Source: Clostridia bacterium
GTDB lineage: Bacteria > Bacillota > Clostridia > UBA1381
Assembly (NCBI GenBank): GCA_017935675.1
Contig: JAGBHE010000092.1
Location: forward strand, 1 to 64,000
DNA: 64,000 nucleotides
Reading direction: 5' to 3'
Numbering within the stretch: position 1 is the first letter of the stretch; every line of letters begins with the position of its first letter. The translations under genes and the position numbers were made by a program. The notes beneath the pieces are model-generated. The model searched no databases. It worked only from the letters and a program-made list of their open reading frames with translations, and was not told the DNA's origin. Shown piece after piece: positions 17,349-26,649 of the stretch.

Positions 17349-19076
17349 TTACCTCATAATCGGTTTCATAGACTTTAGATTATCCCACACAAACGCTTTT
17401 ATTGTTTCATTCTCCCCGGCGGCAAGAGTCATGGGAACAGTCCTGCTTTCATTATATGAAATGTGTACGGGCTTTATCTCGACAGCTGTCATATAGCCCT
17501 GATCATTGTATGTTGCCGCTATTACAACATAATCAAATTTATCCGGGCTGTTATTATTTAAAGTGACAGTCGCCTTGCCGCCTGTATACTCAGCCGTAAT
17601 TTTTGTTTCTGCTCCCGCAAGCTTTAGTATCTCCTCATCGCTGAGCAGGCGGCTGTACATATATACATTATCTATTTTTCCGCAAAGACCCGCTTCTGAA
17701 ATGCTGCTGCTGTTATTTGTTCCGCCTATAAAATCCGCAAATGATGAATTTCCGGAAACCCAGGTTGTACTCTTAAGCGTTGAGGCGCTGATATTCTCGG
17801 TTTTCGGAGAAACCTCAGCACCGTCAAAATAAGCTTTAACCTTGCCGTTTGCATAATCAAATGTAACAGTAATATTAACCCATTTTCCTGTATTTTCAAT
17901 AAAATTATACGGGTAAAAATTAAATGCCCATTTTGACTCCTCACAACTTTTTGCAACCACACGCAGTCCGGGTATATCACCCACATAACATAATGCGGCT
18001 TCAACATAGCCTGTATTTCCTCCAAACAAGTGAAGTATTCTGTAAAAATAACCCTTAGTTGTTCCCTCAGGTAAAACCTTCGCAGAAAATGTCATTGCCT
18101 CTTTTCCGTTCATGATTTTGCCGATAGTATTTGCGGGAATGGAAATGGCATTAGGTTTTGCAGGATCTGATTTTGCCGGTACAAGTACACCGCTTCCGTA
18201 AAAACCCGTATCGTATACCGCTTCATTTTTGAGTTCTCCCGTTACACGCTTACCAGAGGTATCCGTGACTGATGTACCCATGCCCTCCATGTTATATCTA
18301 AGAAATAAGCCTTCACTGTCGGCATCCTGAATCTCGGCAGCGTCAAGCTTTATCTCAGCGTCCGAAAGGGCTTTTCTGTATATTTTAAATTCGTCAAGCT
18401 GTCCGTCAAATCTTGCTGCCGCATTGGCAGAGCCGCCTATATAATCCGCATCGGCGGCACCCGACGGCTGATATGTTCCGTTAAAAGCAAATGCACCTGT
18501 GCTCTCTGCCTCTTGAGGCTCGCCGTTAATATAAAGCTTCACAGCATTTCCTGCAAAATCAAACACTACTGCCATGTGAGTCCATACATTCGGCGTAGGG
18601 TATGCATATACACTTCCTGCCCATTTATCGCCCGATGTGCTTCTTGCCGCTATTCTTAACTTTTTCGCGGAAAGATAAATCTCAAGACCGCCGCTCTTTC
18701 CGGTAATAGGAGTATTTAAAATATACTGCGATCCGCTTGCCGCCGGCGGCATAAATTTAACCCATGACGAAACGGTAACGCCCGACGCTCCGTTTAGTGC
18801 TTCCGGAAGAGTACCTACCGGCAGCATAACGGTGCTTTGATAACCGTTTCCGAATTCAAGTGCTTTTCCCTTGCAGCCCGCTATCTGATAAGCTCCGTTA
18901 ATAATTGTACCGTCATGACCGTTCCCCGATTCATCCGGGACAATAAAGTTGTCAACAGAATCAAAGCTCCAGTATCCTACAACATCCGTACCGTTATTTT
19001 CCGCCATCACAGCCGTACCTGCCATTGCGATGCTTATCGCAGCCAGCAAAGAAACTAATTTTTTTAACATAATCAT
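17349..19076 (-). CDS. Exported protein with two LamG domains and C-terminal Ig-like module
   Basis: 575 aa: signal peptide (MAGTAVMA), LamG domain 1 (about 30-245; GYWSFDS..VPDESGNGHDG), LamG domain 2 (about 255-485; LRYNMEG..VTDTSGKRVTG), then the shared C-terminal module ending IKAFVWDNLKSMKPI. LamG domains of this type bind carbohydrate; no catalytic domain is visible, so it may be a glycan-binding accessory. The start is ATG 19076 after AAAGGAG; the in-frame ATG 19070 is also possible, because it matches the spacing of the same leader motif at other genes. About 100 bp separate it from the next gene, with a CTCCGGG/CCCGGAG pair but no obvious terminator. Confidence 0.72.
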   Translation of the reverse strand: MIMLKKLVSLLAAISIAMAGTAVMAENNGTDVVGYWSFDSVDNFIVPDESGNGHDGTIINGAYQIAGCKGKALEFGNGYQSTVMLPVGTLPEALNGASGVTVSSWVKFMPPAASGSQYILNTPITGKSGGLEIYLSAKKLRIAARSTSGDKWAGSVYAYPTPNVWTHMAVVFDFAGNAVKLYINGEPQEAESTGAFAFNGTYQPSGAADADYIGGSANAAARFDGQLDEFKIYRKALSDAEIKLDAAEIQDADSEGLFLRYNMEGMGTSVTDTSGKRVTGELKNEAVYDTGFYGSGVLVPAKSDPAKPNAISIPANTIGKIMNGKEAMTFSAKVLPEGTTKGYFYRILHLFGGNTGYVEAALCYVGDIPGLRVVAKSCEESKWAFNFYPYNFIENTGKWVNITVTFDYANGKVKAYFDGAEVSPKTENISASTLKSTTWVSGNSSFADFIGGTNNSSSISEAGLCGKIDNVYMYSRLLSDEEILKLAGAETKITAEYTGGKATVTLNNNSPDKFDYVVIAATYNDQGYMTAVEIKPVHISYNESRTVPMTLAAGENETIKAFVWDNLKSMKPIMR

Positions 19077-19111
19077 ATTCTGAACTCCTTTCGTTAATAC
19101 CGTCTGTTTTT

Positions 19112-20179
19112 TTATTTTAATATTCCATCTCCCAGCGACTGCATGGTCTTACCGCCGTCCCATACCATCACTGTGAGGTAATATTCCTCTGAAAAATCCG
19201 GCACATCCATTGTGATTTCAGCAGTTTCATTACTCATCGGCACCGAAACAAAATCAGTTATTTTTATGGATTTCATTGTATTTACACTCTTTTTGTTTAA
19301 CGTACATATAAGCTTGACAGAGTGAGCATCCGCTCCCATATTTAAAACCGGTACACGGCAGAGAATACTTCCGCTTTCTATACTGTCTATCTCCCTGCCG
19401 TTATAAAATTTAATTTCGCCTATTGAAAAGCCGCCGCCGGCAAGTGCGGATACTTCATCAACGGTTAATGCTCTGCCGTACAGTCTCACTTCATCAATCA
19501 GTCCGTTAAATGTATTATTGGCTTTTCCGTTCCCGCCTATTGCATCGGGCACGGTTGCCGCTGATGGAGAAAAGCTGTCTGCACCGAAGGTTATGCTGTT
19601 TCCGCCGCTCGGATTAATCTTTTTGCCGTCAATATAAATTGTTATTGATTTATTTTTATAATCCGTTACAACAGCAACGTGATGCCATGTATCGGAAAAG
19701 CTTTCCGGCAGCGTATAATAGCTGTTATTCCAAGGGTCACCTGCAACGCTTCTGACGCCAACCCTCAGAGCACCTCCGGAAATATATACTTCGTATCCCA
19801 CCGTTGCTGCGGTAATCGGCATATACAGAAGTCTCATCGTGCCTCCCGATGACGCACTGCTTAAATTAACCCACGCCGCAAAGCTTATTGCATCACTTCC
19901 AGACAAAGCCTTCCCCAATCCTCCGATACCGAAATCAATATAATCCGCTGTTGAAGAGGAAAAGCTGAGCGAATTTTTGTTTTTTCCCTCCGCCGCGGTT
20001 ATTGTCCCCTTGTATATACCGTCTAAATCGTTGCCCGAGCTGTCAAGAACAATGTCGCCGTTTACCTCATCCATGGTCCAGAAGCCCGTCAGCCCGTCAT
20101 ACAAATCAGCAGCAAGCGTTTTCGCAGGTATAAACGTCATAATTATACAAACGCTTAACACGCATAATATTTTTTTCAT
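19112..20179 (-). CDS. Exported single-LamG protein with C-terminal Ig-like module
   Basis: 355 aa from ATG 20179, which has GAGGAGG 8 nt upstream; the in-frame TTG further up would overlap the ribosome site. A signal peptide (MKKILCVLSVCIIMTFIPAK..A) is followed by one LamG-type lectin domain (about 30-245; GFWTMDEVNGDIVLDSSGNDLDG) and a C-terminal beta-rich module ending YYLTVMVWDGGKTMQSLG. It lies within the glycan locus between the S-layer-type gene and the two-LamG gene, so a surface or secreted carbohydrate-binding role is likely. The upstream gene ends only 11 nt before it. Confidence 0.72.
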   Translation of the reverse strand: MKKILCVLSVCIIMTFIPAKTLAADLYDGLTGFWTMDEVNGDIVLDSSGNDLDGIYKGTITAAEGKNKNSLSFSSSTADYIDFGIGGLGKALSGSDAISFAAWVNLSSASSGGTMRLLYMPITAATVGYEVYISGGALRVGVRSVAGDPWNNSYYTLPESFSDTWHHVAVVTDYKNKSITIYIDGKKINPSGGNSITFGADSFSPSAATVPDAIGGNGKANNTFNGLIDEVRLYGRALTVDEVSALAGGGFSIGEIKFYNGREIDSIESGSILCRVPVLNMGADAHSVKLICTLNKKSVNTMKSIKITDFVSVPMSNETAEITMDVPDFSEEYYLTVMVWDGGKTMQSLGDGILK

Positions 20180-20190
20180 TACACTCCTCC

Positions 20191-22767
20191 TCAATAAACA
20201 ACCATTATTTTCGTATAACCCTTATTTGCATATGTAAATACCTTTGAAGCTTTGTCATAGTCATGGCAGCTGAGATATGATACCATCTCGCTTGTATTTA
20301 TTTTTTTAAGCTTCGGTTTTGATTTTTTATCATATTTCAGAAGAACACATGAATCAACGCTTATCAGCTCGGCAGTTGACAAATCGTCCGAGGTATCATA
20401 GACAACTCTTACTATATTTTCGCCGACATCATATATATAACCGAAGGTTGTCCTGTACGTGCTTGTAAAGGTTCCGTTTGTTTTTACCGTATTTGATCCG
20501 TCAGCGTCACAGCAAAGCTCAAGCACCGATATTGCGCCGAATCTGTCTTTGCTGTATCTTATAACATCACCTTCACTTACGTCATCAATTGTCAGTCCCT
20601 CGCTGTCAGTGCTGTTAATGAACTCAACATTGCTCCCTGCCGTCTCATATGACGCATAACCGGTGCTCTCATATACGTCAATTAATTTTACAATATCATC
20701 ATCATAGTTTGAAGCGTCTCTTATATCAGCCACAACAGCCGCCTCAACTGTGTCAACAATCTGATTTTTATCGTAATAAACTACAAACAATTTACAAGCC
20801 TGCGCTCCGTCAAAGCTATAGCCGTCAACATAGTAATACTCATTATTCCGGAAATAACTTGAACCGTATACTCCGTAATCATATGCGTCATGGCTGTTTT
20901 CATCAAGGGGTGCAAGGAATACGGTCGCATTCTCATCAACTATCATTTTTCCGCCGATATTCCTGCCGGCACTTCTGTAATAATATTTATAGCTTTGCTT
21001 CGATACCGTCTTTACAAGTGAATTTTCCTTTGTTTCATACAACGGATTAAAATTCAGGGTATCAATTTTATTTATTTCACCTGAGGAATTCAGTGTAAAA
21101 TGTATAACCTGAGCCTTCACATCACCGTTTTCTGTCAAAGCTATCTTCAAATCAGCCGCTTTTCGCCCGGGGCACCCGTCAAGCATAAGCTTATCGGCAA
21201 TTTTGTGTACAACCTCTTCATTATAGAAATTTAAAATTTTAACAGAAGCGGTTTCGTCATCATCATTTAAATAAATATTAAGCAAATATGCATATCCTTC
21301 TTCATCCTTTTCAAGCTTTGCCTCCGCAATATTTCCGTTTTCGTCTAAACTGATTTGTATATTATTCCCAACCCGCGGCTTCATAAGCTTTCCGGCGGAA
21401 ATCAGGCTTTTAAAATAATTACTGAGCTTGTAGCTCTGATTATTTACATCAATGCGATCATCGCCGCCATAATTTACTGCCGTAACAGTGCCGCTGACCA
21501 CATCGCTGACTGCCGTTATGTCTATATATTCCGCTTCGGAAGAAACAGTTAAAAAATTGTCAGCCGTACATTCTATATCTGCCCGTATACACAGTATATC
21601 ATCGCTTTGTATATCTTCAATTCCGATAAGAATGCCGTCTCTGCGGATTGTAACCTTTTTATTTGATAAATCAATATCAGGTAAATTTCTTGTTACGGAA
21701 ATTATCTCCTCCTCCGCGTTTACAGAAAAAACCTGTCTTACAATAACAGAATCAATGAATATAATTTCATATATTCCGTCCATATCCGCATCAATGAGAC
21801 GAACAGAACCGTACTCCGGAACAAGCTCTGATTCATGCAAGGGCTTTATAATACTGTCATTTTTGATAAAATCAGCCGTTGCCGCAATGCTGACAGTCTT
21901 GCTCCTTGCGTCCGTTTCATAGGTAAGCTTCCTGAAGCCGGCATATGTAATATCTTCGGCATCAATTTCAAGCTCATTGTATTTTAACGGATAAACAAAT
22001 ACGATTTCTCTTTCACCGTTTTTCTCGGTGTAGTAGCAGCCAACCCTTAAGCCGAGAAACGAATCGAGATTTTCTTCCGTATAATAAAACACATTGTCAA
22101 CACATATACGATGTTCGGCAGCCGAATTGCTTCCCACCGCCAAATCGATTCTGCTGTCAGCAGTAACCCTTCCTTTTGTATAATCAATACCAAAATGGTA
22201 CTTCAGAAGCGTTTCCTCAGCTTCATCATTTTCATAGTACCGCTTTTTTACATTAGTATTCAGTGCGCTGTAAATTATCTCCGCAGCCTGTCCCAGTGTA
22301 ATCTCTGACCCGCTTTTGAGCTCTGCCGTAATACCGAGGGCCCCGGCAATAATTTTATACCCCTCCGGATACCCGCCGTACTGCAGCGCCACATCCTCAT
22401 AGCCCAGCAGATTTACAATTGATTTTATAAACTGCTCTGTTAACGCATAATCGTTTATTCCGAATGTATATTCGTCATAGCCGTTCATCAGTCCGGCGTC
22501 CGAAACAGCTGCAACGCTGGTATTATCATCCGAAACGTCAAGAAAACCGCAGTTTGATTCACTCTTGAAATAGCTGAAAAAACGCGACAGCAATTCAGCC
22601 ATGTCACCTCTTGTCATGGGCTTTGACATATCGCTCTCGGAATCAATAATCCCTATAGCTGTCAATAATCCCTGTTCATTTTCGTTTAATTCAGCATGAG
22701 CATTAATAAAACAAGCTGCTGTTATAATAAAAACAGTACTGATTATTGCAATAATTTTGCCTCTCAT
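20191..22767 (-). CDS. Exported protein with divergent S-layer homology N-terminus
   Basis: 858 aa with a signal peptide (MRGKIIAIISTVFIITAACFINAHA, positions 1-25). The N-terminal ~170 residues carry degenerate SLH-like repeats (LTAIGIIDSESDMSKPMTRGDMAELLSRFF; VSDAGLMNGYDEYTFGINDYALTEQFIKSIVNLLG). The remaining ~690 residues are beta-rich and acidic, and I do not recognise their family. SLH repeats attach proteins to pyruvylated wall polymers, so it is probably wall-bound. Co-transcription with the transporter and LamG genes suggests a structural or glycan-presenting part of the system. No catalytic motif was seen. Confidence 0.65.
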   Translation of the reverse strand: MRGKIIAIISTVFIITAACFINAHAELNENEQGLLTAIGIIDSESDMSKPMTRGDMAELLSRFFSYFKSESNCGFLDVSDDNTSVAAVSDAGLMNGYDEYTFGINDYALTEQFIKSIVNLLGYEDVALQYGGYPEGYKIIAGALGITAELKSGSEITLGQAAEIIYSALNTNVKKRYYENDEAEETLLKYHFGIDYTKGRVTADSRIDLAVGSNSAAEHRICVDNVFYYTEENLDSFLGLRVGCYYTEKNGEREIVFVYPLKYNELEIDAEDITYAGFRKLTYETDARSKTVSIAATADFIKNDSIIKPLHESELVPEYGSVRLIDADMDGIYEIIFIDSVIVRQVFSVNAEEEIISVTRNLPDIDLSNKKVTIRRDGILIGIEDIQSDDILCIRADIECTADNFLTVSSEAEYIDITAVSDVVSGTVTAVNYGGDDRIDVNNQSYKLSNYFKSLISAGKLMKPRVGNNIQISLDENGNIAEAKLEKDEEGYAYLLNIYLNDDDETASVKILNFYNEEVVHKIADKLMLDGCPGRKAADLKIALTENGDVKAQVIHFTLNSSGEINKIDTLNFNPLYETKENSLVKTVSKQSYKYYYRSAGRNIGGKMIVDENATVFLAPLDENSHDAYDYGVYGSSYFRNNEYYYVDGYSFDGAQACKLFVVYYDKNQIVDTVEAAVVADIRDASNYDDDIVKLIDVYESTGYASYETAGSNVEFINSTDSEGLTIDDVSEGDVIRYSKDRFGAISVLELCCDADGSNTVKTNGTFTSTYRTTFGYIYDVGENIVRVVYDTSDDLSTAELISVDSCVLLKYDKKSKPKLKKINTSEMVSYLSCHDYDKASKVFTYANKGYTKIMVVY

Positions 22768-22779
22768 ATCATACCTTCC

Positions 22780-24801
22780 TTACAAGTTTTCGGATAAATA
22801 CTGCTTATCGCTGTTCAAATTTATGCAATTATATATAATAACGGCAGCCTCAGCTCTTGACGCATAATCGGTCGGAGCAAAGCAATTATTATCCCTTCCG
22901 GTTATAATCCCTTTATTGCGCATGGAATAAACGCTTTTCCCGGCATATGATGCAATTTGGTCATCATCATCAAAAAGCACCGCCGGTTTTTCATCTTCTC
23001 CGATAAGACGGGAAATAATAACCGCCATATCCTGTCTTGTAATCTCCATACCTATTCCAAACCTTGTATCGGATATGCCGCATATAACACCGTTGTTAAA
23101 TGCAGCTGAAATATACGGATAATACCATGCTTTTTCATCCAGGTCAGCAAAATTCATTAAATATGCGTCAGACGTGAGCCCGAAAGCATTGACGCACATC
23201 TTAACAAATTCTTCTCTTTTTACGGTTTTTTGCGGGGCAAAATGCGTATCATCAACTCCTGATATAATTCCAAGCCTGTGAAGCTCTGAAACAGCCTTGT
23301 CTGCCCATTCAAATCCGGTCATATCGGAAAATACGGCTTCAGGCTTTGAATTATCGGAATCATTGTCCGCCAAGGGCTTATTATTTTCCGGCAATCTTAA
23401 GCTGCTGCCGGCCGAGCCGCCTCCGCCTCCGCCGCCCGAGCCTGAGCTGCCGAAATTCTTATTCGGTTTGTAGCTTGAAATCGCCGTTTCCACAGCAGCA
23501 AGCAATTCTTCGGCATTTGAATATCTTCTTGTATACTCATCGCTTACAATAAGCTTATCCAAATATACCTTATCATCGAAAGCGTCATAATTATGCAGCT
23601 CAAGCTTAAGCAAAGGTCTGTAATAATCAAGTATGCCGCCGACAGCACTGTAATTCGCTGTTTTTAATAAGCCGATCATTATTTTTTCGTTTACCCCGTA
23701 AGCCAAATCCTCCAGGGTATCGAATTCTCCTCCGAGCAGCGTTGAAAATATAATGCCTCTTCGCTCCTCCGAGGTGCCGGCTATAATTGAGTTCTCCGAA
23801 AAATCCAGCCCTGTTTGTCCGCTGCACTTTTTTAAATAAGCTTCAAGCTCGTCCGCTGCAGCGATACTGCGCACATTCTCAAGAATTACAGCTTCATTAA
23901 ATCTGCCTTTAAAGCTTTCATACATTTTATCCTCATCAGTATAATCCTCTCCGTCATTAAATATTTTAACGGCAGCTTTACTTCTGCCGTCATCGGGCAG
24001 AGCAAGATAATCGGGATAGTTACAGCCAAGGTTACCGAGGATAGAGGCAATATCATTTTCTTCTAAAATATTATAAACCTCATCGGCAGATAAAGCGCCG
24101 TTTATTTTGTTTACAAACTCACTCGCTTCCCGGAAACCCGTGAAGTGATAAAAATCCGTCACCCCTGCACTTGCGCCGTTACAGCTTACCAGCACGGTAT
24201 AATTACCCGTTTCCGAATAATGATCCATATCAAAGGACAGACCGAACAAGCCGTCCAAATCACCCTTACACTGTCCCGCGTAGCAGATATCATTTTCACC
24301 ATATTCCTCCGCGTCTGCTTCAGGCTTCAGGACAACACACGTTACAACATTTCCCGGCTCAGTCTCTCCGCTTATGCTTACCGTACGTGAATCAAGCTCC
24401 GCAGATGCACTGAGCCTTGCATTTCCCTGCGGGAAATCCACATTTGAAAAATCGGGCTTTACATAGCTGAATTCCGCCTCGTTCAAATTTCCGTCAAAAC
24501 CAAATAATATCCTGTACTGTGTTTCCGCAGCATCCTCCGGCATTTTAAATCTTAATCTCACTTTTCCGCTGCCGTCACTTTCAACAATGCCTGCATAAAC
24601 AACGCCCGCTCCGTCTGTCATGGCTTCATCAATATCATAATCAGCATTAAGTGCAAGAACAGAAAGCTTAGTATCAGGCTTGGAAATACCTTTTACTACC
24701 ACCTGACCGTTTAATGAAGCAACATTATACTCATCCGCATGAGCGATAAGGCCGGAAAGCATAATCACAGCAACTGCCAAAAGCATTATCTTTTTTTTCA
24801 C
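22780..24801 (-). CDS. Exported protein with three C-terminal SLH domains
   Basis: 673 aa: signal peptide (cleavage near AHA-22), beta-rich N-terminal half, a poly-Gly/Ser linker (about 450-465), and three S-layer homology repeats at the C-terminus (FSDMTGFEWADKAVSELHRLGIISG..; FADLDEKAWYYPYISAAFNNGVICG..; FDDDDQIASYAGKSVYSMRNKGIITG..). The SLH trio should anchor it to the cell wall, with the N-terminal region displayed. The N-terminal half has repeated FRFKMPED/LSFDMDH-type segments that may be Ig-like. It lies directly after the permease pair (10 bp gap), so it probably belongs to the same glycan system. Confidence 0.78.
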   Translation of the reverse strand: MKKKIMLLAVAVIMLSGLIAHADEYNVASLNGQVVVKGISKPDTKLSVLALNADYDIDEAMTDGAGVVYAGIVESDGSGKVRLRFKMPEDAAETQYRILFGFDGNLNEAEFSYVKPDFSNVDFPQGNARLSASAELDSRTVSISGETEPGNVVTCVVLKPEADAEEYGENDICYAGQCKGDLDGLFGLSFDMDHYSETGNYTVLVSCNGASAGVTDFYHFTGFREASEFVNKINGALSADEVYNILEENDIASILGNLGCNYPDYLALPDDGRSKAAVKIFNDGEDYTDEDKMYESFKGRFNEAVILENVRSIAAADELEAYLKKCSGQTGLDFSENSIIAGTSEERRGIIFSTLLGGEFDTLEDLAYGVNEKIMIGLLKTANYSAVGGILDYYRPLLKLELHNYDAFDDKVYLDKLIVSDEYTRRYSNAEELLAAVETAISSYKPNKNFGSSGSGGGGGGGSAGSSLRLPENNKPLADNDSDNSKPEAVFSDMTGFEWADKAVSELHRLGIISGVDDTHFAPQKTVKREEFVKMCVNAFGLTSDAYLMNFADLDEKAWYYPYISAAFNNGVICGISDTRFGIGMEITRQDMAVIISRLIGEDEKPAVLFDDDDQIASYAGKSVYSMRNKGIITGRDNNCFAPTDYASRAEAAVIIYNCINLNSDKQYLSENL

Positions 24802-24811
24802 ATCTTTCCTC

Positions 24812-25699
24812 CTATCCCTTTATTGCACCAATCATAACACCCTGCACAAAAAACTTCTGTACAAAAGGATATACCATAAGAATAGGCAAGGTTGAAAGAA
24901 TAATCATACCGTATTTCATTGATTCGGCAATAAACATTGATTCCATTGAGTTACTGCTCTCAATACTCAGTTCATCGTTAAACTGGTTTTGCAGAAGAAT
25001 CTGACGAAGAAACAGCTGCAGAGGGAATTTATCTTCATCTTTAAGATATATAAAAGCGTTGAAATAAGAATTCCAGTGCCCTACCGCATAATAAACCGTC
25101 AGAACCGCTATTATTGCCTTTGACAGCGGCAGCGCCATTTTGAAGAAAAACCTCATATCGTCGCACCCGTCAAGCTGTGCCGATTCCAGCAAAGATACAG
25201 GAATGTTATTTTCAAAAAAGGATTTTGTTATAATAAGATTCCATACATTTACCGCACCAAGCAGCAGCATAGGCCATATTGTATTATACATTCCGTACGA
25301 CTTCACAATAAGAAATGTAGGGATAAGACCGCCGCTGAAAAACATTGTCATAACAAACAACGATGTAAAAAACTTTCGGGCATATAAATCCGGTCTTGAC
25401 AGCGAATATCCGGCAGCGAGCGTGACAACAAGGTTAATTATTGTTCCTGCCACGGTATAAAACACTGTATTTTTATATCCGATGTACATGCCTTCATATG
25501 CCAAAACTCTTTTAAAGCCTTCCAGCGTTAATCCGGCGGGAGCAAACAATACGTTTCCGTTCATTACCTCCTGAGGATCGCTTACGGATGCAATTACTAT
25601 GTAATAAAGCGGATATAACACAATCAGAAAAAATATTATTATACAGCTCCAATTACATACATCAAAAATTCTGTCTGTCTTGTTTTCTTTAACCTTCAC
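24812..25699 (-). CDS. Carbohydrate ABC transporter permease (YtcP/LplC-like)
   Basis: 295 aa, six predicted membrane helices, MalG-type inner-membrane permease. The EAA loop that contacts the ATPase reads ESAQLDGCDDMRFFFKMALPLSKA (about 182-205, fragment given as positions). The C-terminus FFVQGVMIGAIKG is typical of the YtcP/LplC group, which pairs with LplB-type permeases and long lipoprotein binding proteins. These systems usually import oligosaccharides and borrow a shared MsmX-like ATPase; no ATPase gene is nearby. It follows its partner permease with a 14-bp gap. Confidence 0.9.
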   Translation of the reverse strand: MKVKENKTDRIFDVCNWSCIIIFFLIVLYPLYYIVIASVSDPQEVMNGNVLFAPAGLTLEGFKRVLAYEGMYIGYKNTVFYTVAGTIINLVVTLAAGYSLSRPDLYARKFFTSLFVMTMFFSGGLIPTFLIVKSYGMYNTIWPMLLLGAVNVWNLIITKSFFENNIPVSLLESAQLDGCDDMRFFFKMALPLSKAIIAVLTVYYAVGHWNSYFNAFIYLKDEDKFPLQLFLRQILLQNQFNDELSIESSNSMESMFIAESMKYGMIILSTLPILMVYPFVQKFFVQGVMIGAIKG

Positions 25700-25713
25700 A
25701 GTATGCCTCCTCC

Positions 25714-26619
25714 TTACAGAATACCGGATGAACCCATTAATTTAGATAGTTTGTTAAAAAGCAATACAAGTGTACAGTTTATAGCAGAATTGAACAGCCC
25801 GACAGCTGCCGAAAAACTGTATTGAGCTTCTATCATACCTCGTTTATACACATAGGTGGATATTATCTCCGAGGCTGAAATATTCAAAGAATTTTGCATA
25901 AGAAATACCTTTTCAAATCCCACATTCATTACCTGTCCCATATTAAGAATGAGAATAGTAACCATTGTAGGCACTATGCACTTCATATCAACATACCATG
26001 CCCTTTGCAGCTTTGATGCACCGTCAAGTATTGCGGCCTCATGAAGGGATGGGTCAACTCCCGACAATGACGCCATGTATATAATTGCACTCCAGCCTGT
26101 ATTCTGCCAGATTCCGCTCCAAACATAAAGATGCGGAAAGGCAGAGGGTTCACCCATATAAAATATCTGTTCAAGTCCCATCATCTGACGTACCACATTA
26201 ACAATTCCTGTTTTCTGCGCAAAGATGAGGTCTACTATACTTACAATAACCACCATCGATATAAAATGCGGAGCATAAAACACAGTCTGAGCAACTTTTT
26301 TAAATTTGTCACTGCGTATGTAATTAAATGCCAGCGCCAGCATTACAGGGAAAGGAAAGCTTGCAGCAATTGAATAAATACTTATAGTTAAAGTGTTCTT
26401 CAAAAGCTCTCTGAACTGCGGCATTTTGAAAAATCTTATAAAATGTTCAAACCCCACCCAATCGCTTTTTATTATACCTGCAGCCGGCTTATAGTCTTTA
26501 AAAGCGATAATAACGCCATACATCGGCATATAATGAAACATTATAATATATATTACCGCGGGAAGCAGCAGAAGCAGCAATTGATAACTCAATTTTATCT
26601 TTTTAATATGACCGCTCAA
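25714..26619 (-). CDS. Carbohydrate ABC transporter permease (LplB-like)
   Basis: 301 aa, six membrane segments, MalF-type permease of the LplB/YtcP branch. The start region (YQLLLLLLPAVIYIIMFHYMPMYGVIIAFKDY, residues 12-43) is characteristic. The EAA loop includes HEAAILDGASKLQRAW. It should form a heterodimeric channel with the following permease and receive substrate from the lipoprotein encoded 30 bp upstream. Substrate is probably an oligosaccharide, inferred from family and neighbours. Confidence 0.9.
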   Translation of the reverse strand: MSGHIKKIKLSYQLLLLLLPAVIYIIMFHYMPMYGVIIAFKDYKPAAGIIKSDWVGFEHFIRFFKMPQFRELLKNTLTISIYSIAASFPFPVMLALAFNYIRSDKFKKVAQTVFYAPHFISMVVIVSIVDLIFAQKTGIVNVVRQMMGLEQIFYMGEPSAFPHLYVWSGIWQNTGWSAIIYMASLSGVDPSLHEAAILDGASKLQRAWYVDMKCIVPTMVTILILNMGQVMNVGFEKVFLMQNSLNISASEIISTYVYKRGMIEAQYSFSAAVGLFNSAINCTLVLLFNKLSKLMGSSGIL

Positions 26620-26649
26620 TTCAAATACCGCCTTTCCATTGTATAACCA